Source: an uncultured Myxococcales bacterium (GTDB taxonomy: Bacteria; Myxococcota_A; UBA9042; CAIXZC01). From it: a stretch of DNA of 49,563 nt. The translations under genes and the position numbers were made by a program. Location of the stretch: contig CAITUV010000081.1 in the NCBI GenBank assembly GCA_903895725.1, positions 1 to 49,563 on the forward strand, written 5' to 3'. The notes below the pieces were generated by a model. That model saw nothing but the letters and a program-made list of their open reading frames with translations. It was not told where the DNA came from and ran no database searches. Shown here in pieces: positions 6,932 through 14,603 of this stretch; position 1 is the first letter of the stretch; each line of letters begins with the position of its first letter.

Positions 6932-9601
6932 ATGGAAAAGATCCGAGCGATTCTCGTTTCCTCGACTCACTGGGATCGTGAATGGTACTGGCCGCTCGAG
7001 CGCTTCCGCTTTGAACTGGTCCACGTCATGGACAGACTCCTCGACACGCTTGTGTCAGACCCGGCGTTCGTGTCGTTCACGTTCGACGGCCAGTCGGTCG
7101 TGCTCGAGGACTACCTCGAGATCCGCCCTGAGCGCCGCCCCCTGCTGGAGAACCTGGTGCGGCGGGGGCGCCTGTTCTTCGGCCCATGGTACGTGCAGCC
7201 GGACGAATTCCTCGTGTCGGGCGAATCGCTGGTCCGCAATTTCGAGCGGGGCATCCGCGTGGCCTCGGAGGTCGGTGGCTGGCTCCCCCTCGGGTACACA
7301 CCCGACATGTTCGGTCATACCCCTCAGCTGCCGCAGCTCCTGGCTCTGTTCGGCATGCATGACGCGATCATGACGCGCGGCATGGGGCCTCAGCTCGACG
7401 GGAAAGCGGTCCAGACCGAGCTCCTGTGGAAAGGGCTCGACGGGACGGAAACCCGGGTTCTGTTCCAGCTCCACAGCTACGGCAACGCATCCAACCTGGG
7501 CATCGGCCGCGTGAGCCGGCCCGGGGAACTCGTCACTCCGTCTCCCGCCAAGGCACTTGAGGAGGTGGAGCGGGAGGCCAGCACGCTGTCTCCTCTCTCT
7601 CCCACCGGTATCGTGCTGCTCAACAACGGGACCGACCACACGGGCCACCAGCCGGAGCTGCCCGGGCTGCTCGAGTATGTCAATCGCCACTCCACTCGGG
7701 TCGAGGTGAAGCACGGGAGCTACCTCGACTACCTCGCAGAAGTCCCCCTCCTCCCGGAGCGGCTTCCCGTCGTGACCGGGGAGCTTCGAGGGGCCCGCTA
7801 CTACCCCCTGCTCCCCGGCGTCCTGTCCGCTAGGGTGTATCTCAAACAGCAGAACGCAGCCTGCGAATCGGCCCTGTGCTCCTATGCCGAGCCGCTGTCC
7901 CTGCTGGCCGAGCATTCGGCCCGTCCGTCGGGGCTGGCCGGCCGCTCCGACGGTCCGGCTCAGGGATTCCTGGATCATGCCTGGAAGCTCCTCCTCCAGA
8001 ACCACCCCCACGACTCGATCTGCGGCTGCAGCGTCGATTCCGTGCACCAGGAGAACGAGGTCCGCTTCGCCAAGGTCCGGCAGGTGGCGGACTCGCTCGT
8101 CGACCAGGCGCAGAAACGGTTCGGGCGATGCGACGAGGCCTCTCCGGAAGGGGGGTTGGCCGTGTACAATCCGGCCGGTTGGAACGTCCCCTGGCCCGTC
8201 ACGGTCAAGCTCCGCAACGCCCGGGCCCTTCCTTCGCTGGAAGGGGTCGGCGGCGATCCAGTAGGTGTCGATGTGAGGCAGGCCTCGAACTACCGGCCTC
8301 TCGAGGATTGCCGCATCGACCCGACGGCCGGTGCCGACACGCTGCGCTTCCTGCACCGGCCGGTCCATGGCTGCGGCGTCGAGCGGCTACGCCCGGTCGC
8401 TCAGACCAAACCCCCCTCCTGGGGAACGGATGCCCTGTCCGTGACCTCGTCGTCGGTGGAGAATCGCTTCTTCAGGCTCACGTTTGCCCCCAGGGGACGC
8501 TCCGGCCTGCTTCTGCACGACAAGACCAGCGGAGTCGTGTTCGGCCCCCTCGGCCGCTTCGCCAGCGTGGCCGATGCCGGCGACGAGTATGAGTTCCAGC
8601 CCCTGACGACGGGCGAGCCGAGGCTGCGACGCCCGTCCCATGTCGTGTCCGTGGAGCCAGGCTATCACTCGTGCGCGCTGCACATCAGGACTCGCATGGC
8701 CCTTCCGGCACGCCTCGACCGGGAGAAGCTGCGCCGGTCGGCGGAAAAGGTCGTCCTGGAGCTGGATTCCGAGGTCCTCGTCTTTGCCGATCACCCGGTG
8801 GTCCACGTCACGACCCGGGTCCGGAACCTCGCTTGCGATCACAAGCTGTACGCCGCATTCCGGATGCCCCGCTCGTTCGACAGGGTCTGTTGCGGAACCC
8901 AGTTTGGATTCGTGGAACGCCCGGTGTCGCCGGACAACGTGGTCTCGTCCATCGAGACCGTCCCGCCGTGGCATCCCTTCCGCGATTTTCTCGTGGTCCC
9001 GGGCAAGAAGTCGGGATTTGCCCTGTTCGCAAAGGGGCTCGTGGAGCTCGGTACGCCGGAAGACCGCCTCCTGGCGCTGACGCTGTGGCGCTCGGTGGAG
9101 TGGCTGTCGCGGCCGGACCTGCCCTTCCGTCCGGGAGACGCCGGACCCATGATGCACACGCCCGGTGCCCAGTGCCTGCGGGACCTGGAGCTCGAGTACG
9201 CCTTTGCCCCCACGGACGGGGGCATGCGGCTGCCCGACGGGACCGGCGTGTGGCAGGCCGCCCATCTCTTCTCGAATCCTCCCGTTGCCTGGGCCGTGGA
9301 CGAGGCCTCCCTCCCTCGGGGCCTGGCGACCCATGCCGGGCTCGTCCGGGTGGACACACCGGAAGTCGTGCTGTCCAGCCTCCGCAGAGCCCCGGGGGAT
9401 GCCGGCGTTAGGGTCACGCTCTACAACGCCACCGGAGCCGATGTCTCGGCCCGCCTCTCCACCGGATTCGACTTTGCAGGCGCCCGCCGCACCGACTTCC
9501 TCGGCGCTTCGTTCAAGGCCGACTCGATGACCCGGGATGGACGTGGACTGGCCGTGCCGCTGGGGCCGTTCGAGATTGCCTGCCTCGAGCTGACGCCGTA
9601 G
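6932..9601 (+). CDS. Glycoside hydrolase family 38 (alpha-mannosidase type)
   Basis: An 889-residue enzyme starting at MEKIRA, with a GGGAGG ribosome-binding site about 8 bp upstream. GH38 hallmarks are present: STHWDREWYW (zinc ligands His13 and Asp15), GYTPDMFGHTPQ (catalytic nucleophile Asp125), and NHPHDSICGCSVD with another zinc-ligand His. It lacks a signal peptide, so it is probably cytoplasmic and acts on imported or internal alpha-mannosides. The HPHDSICGCS segment is shared with mannosylglycerate hydrolases (MngB type), so 2-O-mannosylglycerate is an alternative substrate that sequence alone cannot exclude. No phosphotransferase or transport gene lies beside it. It appears monocistronic, between the divergent protease and a toxin-antitoxin module. 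Confidence 0.88.
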   Translation: MEKIRAILVSSTHWDREWYWPLERFRFELVHVMDRLLDTLVSDPAFVSFTFDGQSVVLEDYLEIRPERRPLLENLVRRGRLFFGPWYVQPDEFLVSGESLVRNFERGIRVASEVGGWLPLGYTPDMFGHTPQLPQLLALFGMHDAIMTRGMGPQLDGKAVQTELLWKGLDGTETRVLFQLHSYGNASNLGIGRVSRPGELVTPSPAKALEEVEREASTLSPLSPTGIVLLNNGTDHTGHQPELPGLLEYVNRHSTRVEVKHGSYLDYLAEVPLLPERLPVVTGELRGARYYPLLPGVLSARVYLKQQNAACESALCSYAEPLSLLAEHSARPSGLAGRSDGPAQGFLDHAWKLLLQNHPHDSICGCSVDSVHQENEVRFAKVRQVADSLVDQAQKRFGRCDEASPEGGLAVYNPAGWNVPWPVTVKLRNARALPSLEGVGGDPVGVDVRQASNYRPLEDCRIDPTAGADTLRFLHRPVHGCGVERLRPVAQTKPPSWGTDALSVTSSSVENRFFRLTFAPRGRSGLLLHDKTSGVVFGPLGRFASVADAGDEYEFQPLTTGEPRLRRPSHVVSVEPGYHSCALHIRTRMALPARLDREKLRRSAEKVVLELDSEVLVFADHPVVHVTTRVRNLACDHKLYAAFRMPRSFDRVCCGTQFGFVERPVSPDNVVSSIETVPPWHPFRDFLVVPGKKSGFALFAKGLVELGTPEDRLLALTLWRSVEWLSRPDLPFRPGDAGPMMHTPGAQCLRDLELEYAFAPTDGGMRLPDGTGVWQAAHLFSNPPVAWAVDEASLPRGLATHAGLVRVDTPEVVLSSLRRAPGDAGVRVTLYNATGADVSARLSTGFDFAGARRTDFLGASFKADSMTRDGRGLAVPLGPFEIACLELTP

Positions 9602-9618
9602 ACTCCGCTTGCCTTTCT

Positions 9619-9636
9619 GACTAGTCTGACTAGACT
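9619..9636. promoter_or_regulatory. Candidate autoregulatory operator of the Phd/VapC-type module
   Basis: CTAGTC-T-GACTAG (9621-9633) is a perfect inverted repeat. It is flanked by a direct repeat of GACTAG (9619 and 9628) and lies about 30 bp before the antitoxin ATG. Phd/YefM-family antitoxins bind short palindromes in their own promoters, which fits this position. A strong AAGGAGGTG ribosome-binding site follows at about 9646-9654. Confidence 0.6.
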
Positions 9637-9659
9637 GAGAATCGGAAGGAGGTGCCGAC

Positions 9660-9935
9660 ATGGGCGACAGCTACTCGCTCTACGATGCCAAGGCCCGCTT
9701 GTCCGAGCTCATTCGCATGGTAAGGGACGGTCACACGATTGCCATCACCTACCATGGCAAGAGAGTGGCCCTGCTCACGCCGGCCACCGAGGGGACCAAG
9801 GAGACTTTTCAACAGCGGCTGGAGCGACTGGAAGGCGAGGGGACGACGTCCGGGGCTCCGAAGAACAGGCCCCGCTTTTCCCCGATTGCGAAACGGGTTG
9901 GAGGGCTGAAGCGATTCCTGGAGGAGAGGGAATGA
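9660..9935 (+). CDS. Phd/YefM-family antitoxin
   Basis: A 91-residue protein whose first 50 residues (YSLYDAKARLSELIRMVRDG, then a VALLTP strand) have the Phd/YefM DNA-binding fold. The Lys/Arg-rich C-terminal tail (about 60-91) would wrap and inhibit the toxin. It overlaps the next gene by 4 bp (ATGA), as is usual for type II antitoxin-toxin pairs. It should bind the palindrome upstream of it and repress the operon. The family assignment is firm from the N-terminal pattern; the pairing is inferred from the overlap. Confidence 0.88.
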   Translation: MGDSYSLYDAKARLSELIRMVRDGHTIAITYHGKRVALLTPATEGTKETFQQRLERLEGEGTTSGAPKNRPRFSPIAKRVGGLKRFLEERE

Positions 9936-10315
9936 AAGCGGCCTACGTGGATTCGTCCTGCCTCGTCTGCATCGCTCTGGGAGAGCGCGCCTGGCGCTCC
10001 ACCGCAGAGAGGCTGGAGTCCTTCGAACGCCTGTATTCGTCGACGCTTCTCGAGGCGGAGCTGCGGTGCGTCCTGGCGCGTGAGAAGGTCACGGCTTCCC
10101 CGGCCGAGTTGCTGGCGCCGGTGACATGGGTCCACCCCAGGCAACGGCTTTCGTCCCAACTGGACCTGGTCCTTGCAGCCGGCTACGTTCGCGGTCCGGA
10201 CGCCTTTCACCTGGCCACGGCGCTGTTTCTCGCCCCGTCCCCCTCTGACATCCACTTCCTTACGCTCGACAAGCGGCAGGCTCAAGCGGCCCGCAGGCTC
10301 GGATTCCCTACCTGA
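9932..10315 (+). CDS. PIN-domain (VapC-like) ribonuclease toxin
   Basis: A 127-residue PIN-domain protein. The acidic metal-binding residues are visible: Asp7 in AYVDSS, Glu41 or Glu43 in LLEAELRC, Asp90 in GPDAFHLATA and Asp113 in FLTLDKRQ. PIN toxins cleave RNA, often tRNA or rRNA, when the antitoxin is lost. The gene is translationally coupled to the Phd-type antitoxin. Its last 8 bp overlap the 3' end of the convergent PHP-domain gene. All expected acidic residues are present, so it is probably active. Confidence 0.88.
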   Translation: MKAAYVDSSCLVCIALGERAWRSTAERLESFERLYSSTLLEAELRCVLAREKVTASPAELLAPVTWVHPRQRLSSQLDLVLAAGYVRGPDAFHLATALFLAPSPSDIHFLTLDKRQAQAARRLGFPT

Positions 10316-11915
10316 CGCAGAGGTGATTGGTCAACAGGAGAAGCTCCCCTTGCGAGCTCCACAGCTCGACTCGGTAACGCCCCTTCTTGGCGGTCTCCAG
10401 CCGGAACGACAGCTCGGAGGACTCGCCGATGGACCGCGCAGCAAGCTGCCTCCCGTCATGAACGATGGAAACGATGCCCGACGTCTTCTCCGGAAGCTCT
10501 ACATGCACCTCGAGCAGTGCCAGTGCCCACGCCGGGAGAGCCAGGCTCTCGCCGATTCCAGCGGACCGGCCTCCCCCCTCGGCACCCAATCGGACCATGG
10601 GCCCGGACGTGGCAAAGACCCGCCCCGCCCGCAGCGCAGCCAGGATGCCTGCCGGAGTGCGCTCGTCGGCCAGGACTGCCGTCACCGGGAACCGCACCGC
10701 TGGAGTATCCTCCTGTCGCTCCGAATGCCAGTCCCGTGCCGCAATCGGGACGAGGCGCGTCCCCCTGGCCCACAGCCGATCCCAGAGCGCCCGGGTGGCG
10801 ATGATCTCCGGCGAGCGGACCTTCCACGCCCCGGACCAGACCTCCAGCAGCCGGAACTCCCGGTAGGGCACGGTCCCCTTGCGGAACCCGCAGCCGACGC
10901 AGGCCGGAGGGTCGATGGCGTGCGGGTGTGCCAGGCTCGAAAGCGCCCCCTCGGCCGTCGCCTCCGCGATTGCAGCCCGGATCCGCTGCTTCCCGTCTAG
11001 GTCGTGCCACTCGTGGCACCGCGTGACGCCGTAGTTGCAGAAGTGCCCGAAGAAGGTGGTCATCTCCTCCCCCGGAATCTGCACGACTGGAGCATCCGCT
11101 GAAAATTCCGCATGACCGGACGTGGTGTTGTGATCCGTCAAGGCGATGAAATCCAGCCCCAGCTCGGACGCCCGCTCCGCCTGCTCGTCCACCCCGTAGA
11201 CCCCGTCGGAGTGAGTCGTGTGCGAATGCATCTCCCCAAGAAGCACGCCGGGCCAACGACAGCGAGAAGGACGAAAACCCACCTTGCGCGCACGCCGAGC
11301 AGGCGCCTGCCCGGCTGCCCGTCCCTCCCCTCTTCGAGCAGCACTCTCCAGCTGCCTTGCCTCGGCATTGCCACGGGCTAGGGGCGCCAGCGGCGTACTG
11401 GCACCAGGCCCTGCCTGGTGGGCGAGGATCTCGATTGACGCAGTGGCGGGCCCGTGGAAGATGTACCAGGCCTCGACCACGAGCCGCCAGGTGCCCGCAT
11501 GGATCGGCGTGGCGACGAAGCCCGGGGACGAGCCGCTGCGGGAGAGGAAGGCGGCGGCAGCATTCTCCTTGTCCGGCGCGTCCCAGCGTCCGATGTACCG
11601 CCCCGACGGGTCGTGCACCGTGACGTTGAGCAGGTTGGCCACGGCCGACAGGAGCTTCTCCAGACCTCTCATCCGGATGACCTCGTCCGGTGAGAGATGC
11701 TGCACCGGCTCGGCCTGGAGCGCGTACCGCTCCGCTGCCCGAAGGACGGCGTGCACATTGGCCTCAGGGTTCCGGCAGAACCCCGGCACCAGCCTGCACC
11801 GGATCTCCAGCCGCTCGATGCCTTCCGGCACCTCGAACGTCAGTGGAACGGTCTGACCGGTCTTTCGCGGCCGAAACGTCTGCTTCCAGGAAAGCAATTC
11901 CCGCTGCGCCCCCAT
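10308..11915 (-). CDS. PHP-domain metallohydrolase (CehA/McbA-like)
   Basis: A 535-residue protein. The C-terminal half is a PHP domain with GEMHSHTTHSDG, a following ALTDHNTT and a later SLAHPHA, which supply histidine and aspartate ligands for a metal centre. The N-terminal 190 residues are rich in beta strands and include VTVHDPSGRYIGRWD, as in the accessory domain of CehA/McbA-type hydrolases. Members of this family hydrolyse carbamates or phosphoesters; the substrate here is unknown. No signal peptide is seen. The ATG at 11915 has GGAGGTG about 7 bp upstream. It stands between two toxin-antitoxin modules and overlaps the VapC-type gene tail-to-tail by 8 bp. A second, secreted PHP-domain protein lies at 14604-18650. 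Confidence 0.82.
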   Translation of the reverse strand: MGAQRELLSWKQTFRPRKTGQTVPLTFEVPEGIERLEIRCRLVPGFCRNPEANVHAVLRAAERYALQAEPVQHLSPDEVIRMRGLEKLLSAVANLLNVTVHDPSGRYIGRWDAPDKENAAAAFLSRSGSSPGFVATPIHAGTWRLVVEAWYIFHGPATASIEILAHQAGPGASTPLAPLARGNAEARQLESAARRGEGRAAGQAPARRARKVGFRPSRCRWPGVLLGEMHSHTTHSDGVYGVDEQAERASELGLDFIALTDHNTTSGHAEFSADAPVVQIPGEEMTTFFGHFCNYGVTRCHEWHDLDGKQRIRAAIAEATAEGALSSLAHPHAIDPPACVGCGFRKGTVPYREFRLLEVWSGAWKVRSPEIIATRALWDRLWARGTRLVPIAARDWHSERQEDTPAVRFPVTAVLADERTPAGILAALRAGRVFATSGPMVRLGAEGGGRSAGIGESLALPAWALALLEVHVELPEKTSGIVSIVHDGRQLAARSIGESSELSFRLETAKKGRYRVELWSSQGELLLLTNHLCVR

Positions 11916-12021
11916 CCCTGCACCTCCGCCAAAGTATCATGGCACGACTTTGCTGCCAGGGCGAGTCGCTATTTGTCGGAACAGGTGCGCGAAAACAGTT
12001 CTCGTGACGATAACCGTCCAG

Positions 12022-12036
12022 TGAGAGGTCCTCTCA
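12022..12036. promoter_or_regulatory. 15-bp palindrome upstream of hicAB
   Basis: TGAGAGG-T-CCTCTCA is a perfect inverted repeat ending 16 bp before the hicA -35 box. It may be an additional regulator site. The arms are short and no T-run follows, so a terminator is less likely. Confidence 0.4.
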
Positions 12037-12052
12037 ACGGGGAAGGGCCAGG

Positions 12053-12080
12053 TTGACACCTACACCAATCGGTGTAAACT
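12053..12080 (+). promoter_or_regulatory. hicAB promoter with operator in the spacer
   Basis: TTGACA (12053-12058) and TAAACT (12075-12080) are 16 bp apart. Between and overlapping them lies TACACC-AATC-GGTGTA (12061-12076), a perfect inverted repeat. HicB antitoxins with a C-terminal HTH repress their own promoter, so this is the likely operator. The predicted transcription start (about 12086-12088) falls on the hicA ATG at 12085. Confidence 0.7.
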
Positions 12081-12084
12081 GGAC

Positions 12085-12261
12085 ATGAAGCGGCGGGAGC
12101 TCGAGAGACGGCTGATGAAGTTGGGATGGCAGCTCCTGCGCCACGGCAGACGGCATGATCTCTGGGCAAAGGGGGAACGCGAAGTGGCGGTTCCCCGTCA
12201 CTCCGAGATCAACGAGCACACGGCCAGGAGCATCCTGGCCGAAGCGGAGGGCGTACCATGA
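12085..12261 (+). CDS. hicA: HicA-type mRNA interferase toxin
   Basis: A 58-codon gene, short enough to be missed by length cut-offs. The protein starts MKRRELERRLMKLGWQLLRH and continues GRRHDLWAKG, then VAVPRHSEINEHTARSIL. This is the HicA double-stranded-RNA-binding-type fold with its conserved His (His24 in RRHDLW) and the typical VPRH-E--TAR-I segment. HicA cleaves mRNA and tmRNA in characterised systems. The stop overlaps the hicB start by 4 bp (ATGA). No ribosome-binding site precedes the ATG, and the predicted transcription start is at the ATG, so translation may be leaderless. Confidence 0.9.
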   Translation: MKRRELERRLMKLGWQLLRHGRRHDLWAKGEREVAVPRHSEINEHTARSILAEAEGVP

Positions 12262-12674
12262 GATTCCCCGGCAAATTGCTGAAGGTCGGCAGGTATTGGG
12301 CCATCGAGGTCCCGATGCTCGGCGTGGCTACGCAGGGACGTTCACGGCAGGAGGCCCTCGAGATGATCCGGGATGCCATCGAGTTGCTGGCGGATCGCAA
12401 GGACTTCTCGGTCCAGGTGTTTCCTGGGGTCGACGGCTACTTCGAGGTCGGCTCCCCGGATCATGCGACGCTCGGCGCTCTTCTTCTGAGGCGGGTCCGG
12501 ACGCGTTCCCGACTCACACTGGCCCAGGTGGCGGAAAGGCTGGGAGCACGCTCGCTGAATGCGTACGCCCGGTACGAGCAGGGCCGCTGTGCCCCGACTC
12601 TGCCCAAGTTGCTCGAGCTGCTTTCTGCGGCGACCAGTGCCCCGGACTTCGTCCTGACCGAGTCCAGGTTGTGA
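12258..12674 (+). CDS. hicB: HicB-type antitoxin with C-terminal HTH
   Basis: A 138-residue antitoxin. Residues 1-70 form the partial RNase-H-like HicB domain (YWAIEVPMLGVATQGRSRQEALEMI). Residues about 83-115 are a Cro/XRE helix-turn-helix (LTLAQVAERLG---LNAYARYEQGR). It should neutralise HicA and bind the palindrome at 12061-12076. The order toxin then antitoxin, with a 4-bp overlap, is normal for hicAB. The gene ends 17 bp before the 3' end of the convergent symporter gene, with no clear terminator between. Confidence 0.9.
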   Translation: MRFPGKLLKVGRYWAIEVPMLGVATQGRSRQEALEMIRDAIELLADRKDFSVQVFPGVDGYFEVGSPDHATLGALLLRRVRTRSRLTLAQVAERLGARSLNAYARYEQGRCAPTLPKLLELLSAATSAPDFVLTESRL

Positions 12675-12691
12675 CGGGGCTGACAGCCTGC

Positions 12692-14554
12692 TCAACTGCC
12701 TCTTTGAGCTTCCGCATTTCGACTTCCCCTCGCCACCCTTACCCCCAACCACCCCCCGGATGCCAGGGCAGCCGCCAGCAGGCCGACGGCTTGCAGAGAG
12801 AACCCCAGGGCGAACTTTCCAACGCTGAACATCGCAGTGGTCACGAAGACTGATGCCAGGCCCCAATTGACCAGTGCCGGAGCCAGGGGCTCGGGCCGGG
12901 GCATCCCATCCGGAACGGAGGCCGTGTCGTGCGAAGCAGCGCCTGCAGCCGGCTCCGGCCGGGCCCTGAGGTGCGCCGGAATGCGAACGCCGGGGGGGGC
13001 CACCTTCCGGTAGAACTCGGCCAGCTTCACCGGGTCATTCGCCGGCCCCAGCAGTGTGACCAGGACGGTCACGAGGGCCGAGACCAGCACGATGAGGAGC
13101 AGGCGCACGGGGAAGAGGTCGTCCACCGCCGGGTCGATGCCCAGAAGGGCCGCGGTCGGTGCTACGCCAAGCCCGGTGAACCGAACTACGAGACAGGAGA
13201 CGACCGAAGCCGACATGGCCGCGATTTCGGACCACGCCGTCACTCGGGGCCAGTACCAACGCAGCACCATCACGAGGCCCAGCCCCGACATGAGCTCCCC
13301 TTTGAACTTGAGGGCCTCGAGCACGCTCCCCATGTGCAGGGCGAGGACGCCGGCCAGGATGGCCATTCCGATTACGGCCAGTCGGGACAGCCCCACGTAG
13401 TGCTGCTCCGGCTTGTCCTTCACCATGAACCGCCGGTACACGTCGTTGAGCACGTACGAGGCGGAAAGATTCAGATGCGTATCCACGGTCGACAGGAAGG
13501 CAGCGAAGAACGCGGCCACCATCAGCCCTTTCAGGCCGGCGGGGAGCAGGTCTGCGATGAGCCGGGGATAGGCCATCTCGTTGTCCGCCAGCGTCGGGTA
13601 CAGCACGAGCGATGCCAGGGCAGCCACGTACCACGGCCAGTTGCGGATGATGTTCTGCACGGCCAGAGTCCAGATCCCCGAGAACAGCGCGTGGCGCTCG
13701 TCCTTGCAGGCCAGGAAACGCTGGGCCTTGGCACCGCCGCCGTCCGCCTCGGCATGGGCCCAACCGAGAACGAGCAGGTAGACCAGGAAGCTCCCGAATC
13801 CGAGCTTGCCGCTCCCGTGCTCGAACGACGGCATGAACTCGAGCGCTTTGCCGCCCGTCCCCCCATGGGCAGTCAGCGCACCTTGCAGAGCATCGATCCC
13901 GCCCACGGCCTTGACCGCCACCACGGCCAGGAAGACGCTGCCGATCATGGCGATGATGAACTCCACGAAATCCGTGGCCACGACTCCCCAGAGCCCCGCC
14001 ATGGCCGTGTACGAGACCGCGATTCCGATGAGAACCGCCACCACGAGGGCATCGGTGCTCATCGCCAATCCGCCCAGGGACACTTCGGGGGGCAGGTCGA
14101 GAAGCGGGCGGATGATCTTCACCATGCCCAGCACCACCCAGCCCAGCGTGATGGCCTCGATGGCAAAGGTCCGGAACAGCGCCATGAACAGCCGCAGCGC
14201 CGCGGCGCCCTTTCCGGAATATCTCAGCTCCACGAACTCGCAGTCGGTCACTACGCCTGCCCGCCGCCAGAGCCTGGCAAACAGGAACGGGATCATGGGT
14301 GCAAACAGCAGTGAGGTCCAGTAGAACCAGGCCCCGGACAACCCCGATTCACGGATCACCTTGGTCACGTGCAGAGGGGTGTCGCAGGAGAATGACGTCG
14401 CCAGGATGGACGTGCCGGCCAGCCACCACGGCAGCTTGCGCCCCGACACGAAGAAGTCGGCCATGGTGCCGCTGCCTTTGCCCGACAGCAGGGCTCCGAT
14501 GGCCAGCATGGAGACCAGGAACAGGACCACGATGATCCAGTCAATCAGCGCCAT
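12692..14554 (-). CDS. Sodium:solute symporter (SSS family)
   Basis: A 620-residue, strongly hydrophobic protein with about 13-15 predicted membrane helices. It starts MALIDWIIVVLFLVSML. The N-terminal pattern (ADFFVSGRKLPWWLAGTSILATSFSCDTPLHVT) is diagnostic of SSS transporters, which use the sodium gradient to import sugars, amino acids, carboxylates or similar solutes. A hydrophilic loop at about 520-560 separates the final helices. The gene follows the PHP-domain lipoprotein gene by 49 bp and is probably the last gene of that operon. This links it to whatever product that enzyme releases. The substrate cannot be read from the sequence. A GAGGAAAT ribosome-binding site supports the start. 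Confidence 0.87.
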   Translation of the reverse strand: MALIDWIIVVLFLVSMLAIGALLSGKGSGTMADFFVSGRKLPWWLAGTSILATSFSCDTPLHVTKVIRESGLSGAWFYWTSLLFAPMIPFLFARLWRRAGVVTDCEFVELRYSGKGAAALRLFMALFRTFAIEAITLGWVVLGMVKIIRPLLDLPPEVSLGGLAMSTDALVVAVLIGIAVSYTAMAGLWGVVATDFVEFIIAMIGSVFLAVVAVKAVGGIDALQGALTAHGGTGGKALEFMPSFEHGSGKLGFGSFLVYLLVLGWAHAEADGGGAKAQRFLACKDERHALFSGIWTLAVQNIIRNWPWYVAALASLVLYPTLADNEMAYPRLIADLLPAGLKGLMVAAFFAAFLSTVDTHLNLSASYVLNDVYRRFMVKDKPEQHYVGLSRLAVIGMAILAGVLALHMGSVLEALKFKGELMSGLGLVMVLRWYWPRVTAWSEIAAMSASVVSCLVVRFTGLGVAPTAALLGIDPAVDDLFPVRLLLIVLVSALVTVLVTLLGPANDPVKLAEFYRKVAPPGVRIPAHLRARPEPAAGAASHDTASVPDGMPRPEPLAPALVNWGLASVFVTTAMFSVGKFALGFSLQAVGLLAAALASGGWLGVRVARGSRNAEAQRGS

Positions 14555-14603
14555 GGGATTTCCTCGACGTGAGCGGTTGGAGAGTCAACGGTGAGCGTCC
14601 GTC

